Assembly (NCBI GenBank): GCA_022834735.1
Contig: BQKD01000001.1
Location: forward strand, 1,527,659-1,591,658
Direction: 5' to 3'
DNA: 64,000 nt
DNA from: Erysipelotrichaceae bacterium OPF54
Lineage (GTDB): Bacteria; Bacillota_I; Bacilli_A; Erysipelotrichales; Erysipelotrichaceae
Shown here: positions 58,330-64,000 of the stretch, one piece after another
How positions within the stretch are numbered: the first letter of the stretch is position 1
How the letters are laid out: each line of letters opens with the position of its first letter
The notes under the pieces: model-generated
The model's input: only the letters and a program-made list of their open reading frames with translations
The model's database searches: none
Told to the model about the DNA's origin: nothing
Program-made: the position numbers and the translations under genes

Positions 58330-58788
58330 CTATAATTTTACCGCTGTCATGATCAGCGAGATATTGTCCATTTCGATTTCTGCTTTCTTTGGACGGCCTT
58401 TCACTTTATACGCAACAACTACATGATCGGGCTCGACTTCGATCAGATCGCCGAATACCTGATCGATTCCTTGTTTCGGATCCTTCAGTTTCACGTATAC
58501 ATAGGAATTGAGCGCATTTTTTATCTGCTCGTATGTCTTGAGCTCGCGCTCAGCTCCCGGGGAGCAAACTTCCAGCATATATTCCCCGTCATTCCAGTCC
58601 TTTTCGTCGAGCATTGCCGAAATGGCATCTGAACACTGTGTACATACGTCCAGATCCACCGTGCTGCCCGGCTTGTCCACAGACACGCGAAGCACCGGGG
58701 TCGGTTCGTGCACATCCCATTCAAGTTCATAGATCGTGCATCCGTTTTTTTCAAGGACTTCTTCTATCCATTTTCTTAAATTGTCCAT
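58330..58788 (-). CDS. rimP: Ribosome maturation factor RimP
   Basis: A 152-residue 30S-assembly factor. LGxE-type core seen as GCTIYELEWDVHEPTPVLRVSVDKPGSTVDLDVCTQCSDAISAMLDE, then YMLEVCSPGAERELKTYEQ and the SH3-like C-terminal domain. First gene of the nusA operon. Confidence 0.95.
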   Translation of the reverse strand: MDNLRKWIEEVLEKNGCTIYELEWDVHEPTPVLRVSVDKPGSTVDLDVCTQCSDAISAMLDEKDWNDGEYMLEVCSPGAERELKTYEQIKNALNSYVYVKLKDPKQGIDQVFGDLIEVEPDHVVVAYKVKGRPKKAEIEMDNISLIMTAVKL

Positions 58789-58812
58789 TTACTCTCCTCT
58801 TTTCAAAATTGA

Positions 58813-58834
58813 AGGAGTGGTTTTACCCACTCCT
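58813..58834 (-). promoter_or_regulatory. Perfect hairpin in the rimP-nusA leader
   Basis: AGGAGTGG pairs with CCACTCCT around a 6-nt loop. It lies about 10 nt after the predicted transcription start and about 25 nt before rimP, and a short U-rich stretch follows. Possibly an attenuator or pause site. Confidence 0.5.
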
Positions 58835-58851
58835 CGTTTCTTATCAATAGA

Positions 58852-58880
58852 AATGTATCACAATTCAAACTCTGTTGCAA
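58852..58880 (-). promoter_or_regulatory. rimP-nusA operon promoter
   Basis: On minus: TTGCAA (58880-58875), 17-nt spacer, TACATT (58857-58852), with extended -10 TGA. Confidence 0.65.
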
Positions 58881-58900
58881 GCTGAGCACAAAAAACGGCT

Positions 58901-59479
58901 TCATTTGTTCTTTTCGAGTTCGATATTGCGAAGGATGATCGTTTCGATCAGTTCAGCAGCAAGTTTGGGATCATCGTTGCACACGATATATTTATAGTCC
59001 GGGACCATCTTCATTTCGCTGGCCGCTTTCGCCAGGCGTTCCTGGATCACTTCCTCCGGTTCGGACTTGCGTCCGCGGATCCGTTTTTCCAGTTCATCCA
59101 TTGAAGGCGGAATGATAAAGATCGAGATCGCTTCAGGGCATTTTTTCTGAACCTGTTTTGCCCCCTGCACTTCGATTTCGAGAAGGACATTTTTTCCTTC
59201 ATCCCGAAGGCGTTCCACCTCGCTGAGCGGTGTTCCGTAAAAATTGCCGACAAATTCCGCGTACTCGAGCAGTTCCCCGTTCCGGACCGCTTCCTGGAAT
59301 TTTTCTCTTGTCGTGAAGAAATAATCCTTTCCGTCGATCTCTCCATTGCGCGGTTCTCTGGTCGTCATGGAAGTCGAGTAAGCCAGATTGAGCTTCCGGT
59401 TGTTTTCAAAGTACTTCCGTATCGTTCCTTTGCCGACTCCGCTCGGCCCGCTTAAAATGATCAATAACCCTCGTGACAT
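58901..59479 (-). CDS. gmk: Guanylate kinase
   Basis: A 192-residue nucleoside-monophosphate kinase, GMP + ATP to GDP + ADP. LIILSGPSGVGKGTIRKYF (P-loop), YSTSMTTREPRNGEIDGKDYFFTTREKF (GMP-binding), GNFYGTPLSEVE, LLEIEVQGAKQV and IFIIPPSMDELEKRIRGR are present. The start is the ATG at 59479, with AAGGAG upstream; the open frame continues 32 codons further up, through the tRNA-Trp terminator region, which is not plausible coding. Confidence 0.95.
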   Translation of the reverse strand: MSRGLLIILSGPSGVGKGTIRKYFENNRKLNLAYSTSMTTREPRNGEIDGKDYFFTTREKFQEAVRNGELLEYAEFVGNFYGTPLSEVERLRDEGKNVLLEIEVQGAKQVQKKCPEAISIFIIPPSMDELEKRIRGRKSEPEEVIQERLAKAASEMKMVPDYKYIVCNDDPKLAAELIETIILRNIELEKNK

Positions 59480-59545
59480 GCATATTCTCCTTTTTCTACA
59501 TATTTTAAGCCCAATCTCTTCTAAAAACAAGGCGCACAGAGCACG

Positions 59546-59569
59546 AAAAAAAAAGGCCTTCCGGCCTTT
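59546..59569 (-). terminator. Terminator after tRNA-Trp
   Basis: On minus AAAGGCC, loop GGAA, GGCCTTT, and a T-run. Confidence 0.88.
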
Positions 59570-59582
59570 GATCAACTATAAA

Positions 59583-59656
59583 TGGCAGGGGTAGCAGGAG
59601 TTGAACCCACATCAACGGTTTTGGAGACCGTTGTTCTACCATTGAACTATACCCCT
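59583..59656 (-). tRNA. tRNA-Trp (CCA)
   Basis: Acceptor AGGGGTA pairs with TACCCCT. Anticodon loop CTCCAAA gives anticodon CCA, the discriminator is G (as for tRNA-Trp), and CCA is encoded. Confidence 0.95.
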
Positions 59657-59668
59657 AAGTACTCATAT

Positions 59669-59697
59669 ATAATAGCATCCGCACCAAGGGATTTCAA
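59669..59697 (-). promoter_or_regulatory. tRNA-Trp promoter
   Basis: On minus: TTGAAA (59697-59692), 17-nt spacer, TATTAT (59674-59669). Confidence 0.8.
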
Positions 59698-59723
59698 CAG
59701 GAAATTTCATTTTTTTAATTTTT

Positions 59724-60356
59724 TCAGATCAGGCGCATGAGCCGCATGATGAAATAACTGTAAAAAAACGACGAAACCGGTTTTCCGAGCAGGATGATGA
59801 TCAGAAACGTCCTGAACTTCATTTTCGTCAATCCGGCAATCATGCATAACAGATCGTCCGGTGCCACCGGAAGAAAGATCAGGATCGCGAAATACTTCGT
59901 GAAATTTTTCGAATTCTGAAGTTTCGTGTAATATTTGTCGAACGTCTGCTCGCTCACCAGCCAGCTCAGGATCTTCACTCCGTACCGGCGCACGAGCCAG
60001 AACGCAAGACACGAACCAAGGATCACCCCGATATACGAATACAGGTAGCCTGTCCATGTGCCGAAGCAGAGCATGGCCAGCGAACCGGAAACACCGCCAG
60101 GAAGAACGGGCACGATGACCTGCAGCGCCTGAAAGATGATGAAAAGCACCGGGCCCCAGGCACCTGCCCGCTGTATCAGATGCTGCAGCTTCTGCGGATC
60201 CTTGAAGTAGTTGTTGTGAAAAAAGTACCACATGATCAGGATCAGCAGGATCGTTCCGCCGATCAGGATCCATTTGCGCCATTTCGTTTCGTCTTTTCCA
60301 AGCTTCGGTGCAGCCTGATTTTCGGATTTTATCGTTTTTGTTTCTGTTTTGTTCAT
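59724..60356 (-). CDS. TVP38/TMEM64 family (DedA/SNARE-associated) membrane protein
   Basis: A 210-residue polytopic protein of the TVP38/VTT-domain family. A charged N-terminus precedes a membrane span (about 30-48). The VTT core follows, with ALQVIVPVLPGGVSGSLAMLCFGTWTGYLYSYIGVILGSCLAFWLVRRYG and LIFLPVAPDDLLCMIAGLTKMKFRTFLIIILLGKPVSSFFYSY, including the family's FxxxxPGxxxxxxxxxxFG-type loop. Relatives act in lipid scrambling or transport; the role here is unknown. The start is the ATG at 60356, 6 nt after TATAAT; an upstream in-frame ATG (60404) precedes that -10. Confidence 0.85.
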   Translation of the reverse strand: MNKTETKTIKSENQAAPKLGKDETKWRKWILIGGTILLILIMWYFFHNNYFKDPQKLQHLIQRAGAWGPVLFIIFQALQVIVPVLPGGVSGSLAMLCFGTWTGYLYSYIGVILGSCLAFWLVRRYGVKILSWLVSEQTFDKYYTKLQNSKNFTKYFAILIFLPVAPDDLLCMIAGLTKMKFRTFLIIILLGKPVSSFFYSYFIMRLMRLI

Positions 60357-60368
60357 ATCCTCATTATA
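60354..60368 (-). promoter_or_regulatory. Promoter -10 of the TVP38-type gene, 6 nt from the start codon
   Basis: On minus TATAAT (60368-60363), GAGGAT, ATG. The -35 region (CTCAAA at 17-nt spacing) is weak. GAGG is too close to the ATG for a normal Shine-Dalgarno. Confidence 0.45.
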
Positions 60369-60400
60369 ATTGTTCTCATCTTTTTTTTGAGCCGAGATAC

Positions 60401-60434
60401 CCAAAGAAAAACTGCAGGAACGCTCCTGCAGTTT
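60401..60434 (-). terminator. Terminator of the pepP-CpXC-galE-mscL unit
   Basis: On minus AAACTGCAGGA, 4-nt loop, TCCTGCAGTTT, then TTCTTTGG. Confidence 0.88.
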
Positions 60435-60438
60435 CGGT

Positions 60439-60834
60439 TTACTTGTTGTTGACGTTTTCTTTCAGCAGATCACGAATTTCCTGGAGCAGGACGACATCCT
60501 CGCCAGGCCCTTCTTCCACGACTTCCGCTTCCTCCTCTTTTTTCTGGAAGATCGCAAAAGCTTTCACGAAGAAGAACATGCACAGGGAAATGATCAGAAA
60601 ATCGATCACGGCCTGGATAAAAGCACCATAGCCGATGCTTGCGTCCCCGATCTCGACAGCCAGGGCGCTGAAATTCACTCCGCCCAGGAAGATACCGACG
60701 ATCGGCATCAGGATCTTGTCTGTGAGCGCGGTGACGATCGATCCGAACGCGCTGCCCATAACAACGCCGACAGCCATCGATACGACGTTGCCTTTGGCGA
60801 TAAATTCTTTAAATTCGTTTACTGTTTTTTTCAT
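60439..60834 (-). CDS. mscL: Large-conductance mechanosensitive channel
   Basis: A 131-residue MscL that opens under membrane tension on osmotic downshock. FKEFIAKGNVVSMAVGVVMGSAFGSIVTALTDKILMPIVGIFLGG is TM1 with the pore-lining glycines. GYGAFIQAVIDFLIISLCMFFFVKAF is TM2, and an acidic stretch leads to the C-terminal bundle helix (LLQEIRDLL). Length matches the family. Downstream of galE in the same unit. Confidence 0.96.
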   Translation of the reverse strand: MKKTVNEFKEFIAKGNVVSMAVGVVMGSAFGSIVTALTDKILMPIVGIFLGGVNFSALAVEIGDASIGYGAFIQAVIDFLIISLCMFFFVKAFAIFQKKEEEAEVVEEGPGEDVVLLQEIRDLLKENVNNK

Positions 60835-60852
60835 TGCTTCTCTCCTGAAAAT

Positions 60853-61872
60853 CTACTTTTCTTCATAACCGTCCGGATTCATCGTCTGCCATTTCCAGCT
60901 CGATTCGCACATATCGTCGATATCGTACTGCGCCTGCCAGCCCATCTCTTCTTTTGCCAGGCTGCTGTCCGCATAGCACATCGCGATATCGCCTGCGCGG
61001 CGCGGCTTGATGGCATATGGAATTTCGTGACCGCACGCCTTCTCGAACGCATGGATCACATCCAGAACACTATATCCCTTTCCGGTCCCTAAATTATAAA
61101 TTTTCAGGCCCGCTCCTTCTTTGATCTTTTCGAGCGCTTTTACATGGCCGTTGGCCAGATCGACGACATGAATGTAGTCGCGTACGCCCGTACCGTCCGG
61201 TGTCGGGTAGTCATTGCCGAACACGCCGACTTCCTTGAGCTTTCCGACCGCTACCTGAGCGACATACGGCAGCAGGTTGTTCGGGATCCCTTTCGGATCC
61301 TCGCCGATCAGACCGGAACTGTGGGCGCCGATCGGATTGAAATAGCGCAGCAGCATGATATTCCATGACGGATCGGCCGTATGGACGTCCATCAGGATCT
61401 GCTCAATCATCCATTTGGTCCAGCCGTACGGATTCGTGCACGTGCCTTTCGGACATTTTTCCGTGATCGGCATTTCAGGAGCCGATCCGTAAACGGTTGC
61501 CGAGGAAGAAAAGATGATGTTCTTCACCCCGGCGCGTTTCATTTCCTCGAGCAGGATGAGCGTACCGGCAATATTGACTGAATAGTATTCCAGCGGCTTT
61601 GCCACCGATTCTCCTACCGCTTTCAGCCCGGCAAAATGAATGACAGCATCGATCTTTTCCTTTTCGAAGATCATGCGCATCTCATCCTTGTTCGTGATAT
61701 CCGCCTTGTAAAAGGTCAGTGTCCTGCCGGCAATTTCCTCTACCCGCTTCAATGCCAGCTCGCTCGAATTGTAAAGATTGTCGACAACGACCACTTCGTA
61801 TCCGGCATTCAGCAGTTCGACACATGTGTGCGTCCCGATATATCCTGCTCCTCCGGTCACTAGAATTTTCAT
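60853..61872 (-). CDS. galE: UDP-glucose 4-epimerase
   Basis: A 339-residue short-chain dehydrogenase-type epimerase interconverting UDP-glucose and UDP-galactose. KILVTGGAGYIGTHTCVELL (NAD-binding), DNLYNSSELALKRVEEI, VIHFAGLKAVGESV, SSSATVYG (catalytic Ser), NPYGWTKWMIEQIL (YxxxK, with Tyr and Lys) and LRYFNPIGAHSSGLIGEDP are all present. It overlaps the CpXC gene by ATGA. Confidence 0.96.
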   Translation of the reverse strand: MKILVTGGAGYIGTHTCVELLNAGYEVVVVDNLYNSSELALKRVEEIAGRTLTFYKADITNKDEMRMIFEKEKIDAVIHFAGLKAVGESVAKPLEYYSVNIAGTLILLEEMKRAGVKNIIFSSSATVYGSAPEMPITEKCPKGTCTNPYGWTKWMIEQILMDVHTADPSWNIMLLRYFNPIGAHSSGLIGEDPKGIPNNLLPYVAQVAVGKLKEVGVFGNDYPTPDGTGVRDYIHVVDLANGHVKALEKIKEGAGLKIYNLGTGKGYSVLDVIHAFEKACGHEIPYAIKPRRAGDIAMCYADSSLAKEEMGWQAQYDIDDMCESSWKWQTMNPDGYEEK

Positions 61873-62342
61873 ATTTCGTTATGCTCCTTTTTATACTTCA
61901 CAGCCATGATGCGATCGTTCACATAAAAATAGTAAATCGAATTTTCCATATCAAAGCTTTCATATATGACATCACAATTATAATTTTGTTTCAGCCTGTT
62001 TTCAAGCCACAGCACTATGCGCCAGTCGGCTCCGTCGCTCAATATCCCGTACAGCTCGTAAAACTGCCGGGGCGAAGAGCATTCGTATACCGGTTCGCCA
62101 AAATCATTTGGCGAACACTGCACATTCAGAACGATCGCAAAACGATCCACACAGCGCAGGATCAAAGGATAAACTAGATCGTACATCCTGCGGCACTGCG
62201 AACACTGATGAGCAAAGTACGTTCTGTTTCGAAGACGTCTCGAAGCATGAGAATCCATGCCTTCGATCACGAGCGTATCGCGCATGATCTGAAACGAATG
62301 GCCGCAGAACGGACAGCGCATCTGAAACATGCGTTTTTTCAT
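61869..62342 (-). CDS. CpXC-type zinc-binding protein
   Basis: A 157-residue protein. RCPFCGHSF (residues 9-17) and HQCSQCRRMYDLVYPLIL (45-62) form two CxxC knuckles that would bind one zinc, as in the CpXC family. The remainder is a mixed alpha/beta region with no motif I recognise. It lies between pepP and galE with 4-nt overlaps on both sides. Function unknown. Confidence 0.75.
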   Translation of the reverse strand: MKKRMFQMRCPFCGHSFQIMRDTLVIEGMDSHASRRLRNRTYFAHQCSQCRRMYDLVYPLILRCVDRFAIVLNVQCSPNDFGEPVYECSSPRQFYELYGILSDGADWRIVLWLENRLKQNYNCDVIYESFDMENSIYYFYVNDRIMAVKYKKEHNEI

Positions 62343-64000
62343 TTTTCAAGCGGTCTGGTCACTTTGTAAAGCCACTGCGCCTCCTGGGCATTCAGACGCG
62401 GAGAGATCTTTTCGTATACCTGTTCATGATAGTCATTGAGCCAGGCGATCTCATCGTCGTTCATGAGCGAAAGATCGATCCCGTCCACGTCGAACGGCAC
62501 GAAGGTCAGATTTTCAAAATGCATGAACTGGCCGTATTTGTTTTTATTTCCCTTGCGGACGACCATTTCATTTTCATGACGGATCCCGAATTTTCCTTCT
62601 TCGTACACTCCCGGTTCATTGGACTGCAGCATGCCTTCTTCCAGAATGGCCGAATCGTTGCGTTCCGGAACGATCTTCCAGCGGAAACCGTTCGGCGCTT
62701 CATGGACACTGAGCAGATGGCCGACACCATGCCCGGTGCCGCACTGATAATCCATGTCCTCGTCCCAGAGCGGACCGCGCGCCAGGATGTCCAGATTCAG
62801 TCCCCGGCAGCCGTACAGAAAATGTGCTTTTTCCAGACGGATGTGCGAGCGGAGCGCTTTTGTGAACCAGTATCTTTCTTCGTTCGTGATCGGACCGAGC
62901 ACATACGTGCGCGTGATATCGGTCGTTCCGTCCAGATAATGGCCGCCGCTGTCCACGAGCAGCATGCCTTTGCCGGCAAGCTTCGAGAACGACTGTTCTG
63001 TCGCGGAATAATGCATCATAGCCGCATTCGGTCCATATGCGCAGATCGTATTGAAGCTGTCTTCGATATAGTCCTTCTGTTCCTGGCGCCGTTCATGAAG
63101 ATAGGCTGCCGCGCTCAGCTCGTCCATCGTTTCCGGGTCGCTGTTCTTGAGCCAGTACATGAATTTTACACAAGCTGCCCCGTCCTTCAAATGGGCTTCT
63201 CTTGTATTTTCCAGCTCCACCTCGTTTTTCATGGACTTCATGAGAACGATCGGACTGAACGCTTCGTATACCGGCGCTTCAAGCAGCGAAACGAGCGCCG
63301 CATTGATCGTGGACGGATCGATCCATGTGGTGCCTTTGAGCGTTTTGACATCCTCATAGATCGCATCGTACGGTCTGATCGCGATATGATGCTGCTCGAA
63401 TAAAGCTCTCGATCGCTCATCAAGGCGGCTGTCATCGATATAGATCGCCGCTTTGTCACCGGACACGATCGAATACGCCAGGGCGACCGGAAAGCTCGGA
63501 ATATCGTTGGCCCGAAGATTGTACAGCCAGGCGATCTCGTCGATCTTTGTCACGATCAGATGCTGCGCCCCTTCTTTTTTCATCGCTTCGCGCACCCGTC
63601 CGAGCTTATGATCCATTTCTTCGCCCGTATGTTCGAGCCCGTAATGAAAGGTCGGGGTGTGCGGAAGCGATGGACGATCGTCCCAGATCTTCGAGATCAG
63701 ATCGAGATTCTCGTCGATCTTCAAGCCGTGCGCGGCAAAGATGCGTTCATATTTTCTGGCTTCCTGCACGTTGACGGTCCGGCCGTCAAAACCTGCAGTA
63801 TCGCCTGCTTTCAGGTGCGCGCAGATGTATTCGGAGATTTCCGGCGTTCCTTCCATCCCCATTTTCATCAGTTCGATACCGGTGCCTTCAAGCTGCGATG
63901 CGGCCTGGATAAAGTAGCGGCCGTCTGTCCATAAAGCGGCCTGATCGGCACACACGACCAGGGTGCCTGCGCTGCCCGTAAAGCCCGACAGATACTTTCT
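62339..64000 (-). CDS. pepP: Xaa-Pro aminopeptidase (aminopeptidase P), 5' end outside the window
   Basis: At least 553 residues. The frame stays open to the window edge (KYLSGFTGSAGTLVVCADQAALWTDGRYF...), so the true start lies beyond 64000. This two-metal pita-bread peptidase removes N-terminal residues before proline. Two creatinase-like N-terminal domains precede the catalytic one. Metal ligands are visible in LLVDSGGHYLDGTTDITRTYVLG (two Asp), GTGHGVGHLLSVHEAP (His), SNEPGVYEEGKFGIRHENEMVV (two Glu). Length suggests the larger, three-domain type. Confidence 0.95.
   Translation of the reverse strand, partial: RKYLSGFTGSAGTLVVCADQAALWTDGRYFIQAASQLEGTGIELMKMGMEGTPEISEYICAHLKAGDTAGFDGRTVNVQEARKYERIFAAHGLKIDENLDLISKIWDDRPSLPHTPTFHYGLEHTGEEMDHKLGRVREAMKKEGAQHLIVTKIDEIAWLYNLRANDIPSFPVALAYSIVSGDKAAIYIDDSRLDERSRALFEQHHIAIRPYDAIYEDVKTLKGTTWIDPSTINAALVSLLEAPVYEAFSPIVLMKSMKNEVELENTREAHLKDGAACVKFMYWLKNSDPETMDELSAAAYLHERRQEQKDYIEDSFNTICAYGPNAAMMHYSATEQSFSKLAGKGMLLVDSGGHYLDGTTDITRTYVLGPITNEERYWFTKALRSHIRLEKAHFLYGCRGLNLDILARGPLWDEDMDYQCGTGHGVGHLLSVHEAPNGFRWKIVPERNDSAILEEGMLQSNEPGVYEEGKFGIRHENEMVVRKGNKNKYGQFMHFENLTFVPFDVDGIDLSLMNDDEIAWLNDYHEQVYEKISPRLNAQEAQWLYKVTRPLEK

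Noticed and set aside
1-64000. Prophage, CRISPR array or restriction/defence island
   Set aside because: No phage structural genes, integrase, repeat arrays or defence families were recognised; apart from two IS elements and a possible remnant the window is core chromosome.

Overview
This window looks like a chromosomal segment of a low-to-mid GC Firmicute. The family order of the housekeeping clusters (priA-rsmB-rlmN-prpC-prkC-rsgA-rpe-thiN, rimP-nusA-ylxR-ylxQ-infB-rbfA, scpA-scpB-rluB, a T-box ahead of hisS-aspS) is typical of Firmicutes. A complete butyryl-CoA pathway and an IS1634-type element (a family best known from Mollicutes) make a gut anaerobe of the Erysipelotrichia plausible. 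That placement is inference; there is no rRNA here. Most genes are on the minus strand and densely packed, many with 4-base ATGA/GTGA overlaps.

Layout. 1-800: end of trpS and an AlkD-like DNA glycosylase (+). 834-3948: mraY-murD followed by a UppP-like gene with substituted catalytic residues (-), driven by a promoter that contains a perfect 18-bp palindrome. 4022-4330: rpmB with a clear promoter and terminator (+). 4364-5668: a membrane protein with a papain-like tail. 5778-14754: the long priA-to-thiN operon. 14803-16387: a SpoU-type RNA methyltransferase and a DUF4438 protein. 16492-18635 (+): AI-2E-type permease and a 10TM metal exporter. 18799-19680: YitT. 19843-20009: tRNA-Cys and tRNA-Leu. 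20090-21889: an IS4-superfamily insertion sequence. 21981-27170: T-box, hisS, aspS and a pyruvate-kinase/nucleotidyltransferase fusion. 27192-34712: yebC, phoH, rpsU, then murE, mtaB, rsmE, rluB, scpB, scpA. 34713-35066: intergenic, with a weak IS200/IS605-like remnant. 35067-39498 (+): an amidase-like protein, a Nudix hydrolase, and a three-gene cassette (ATP-grasp ligase, esterase, metallophosphoesterase). 39500-51707: threonine aldolase and the butyrate locus (bcd-etfB-etfA-hbd-crt-CoA transferase on minus; amidohydrolase and thiolase on plus). 51731-53814: AAA-Nudix fusion and a membrane zinc peptidase. 53869-58788: the rimP-nusA-infB-rbfA operon. 58901-64000: gmk, tRNA-Trp, a TVP38-type membrane protein, mscL, galE, a CpXC zinc protein and pepP, which runs off the end.

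The most interesting observation is at 46952-49230. An IS1634-type element sits between the two divergent halves of the butyrate locus, flanked by a perfect 99-bp direct repeat. The repeat contains promoters for both directions and an 18-bp match to the clostridial Rex (NADH/NAD+ sensor) operator. The insertion has therefore duplicated the control region rather than destroying it. A degenerate Rex-like site also precedes the thiolase promoter. Other points are a repeated promoter layout in which the -10 box lies exactly 6 nt before the start codon (four genes, predicted leaderless mRNAs), an in-frame fusion of a C-domain-less pyruvate kinase to a sugar nucleotidyltransferase that keeps an internal Shine-Dalgarno, a histidyl-tRNA synthetase ending in a natural hexahistidine, a compact T-box, and two enzyme-family proteins that lack catalytic or metal-binding residues.
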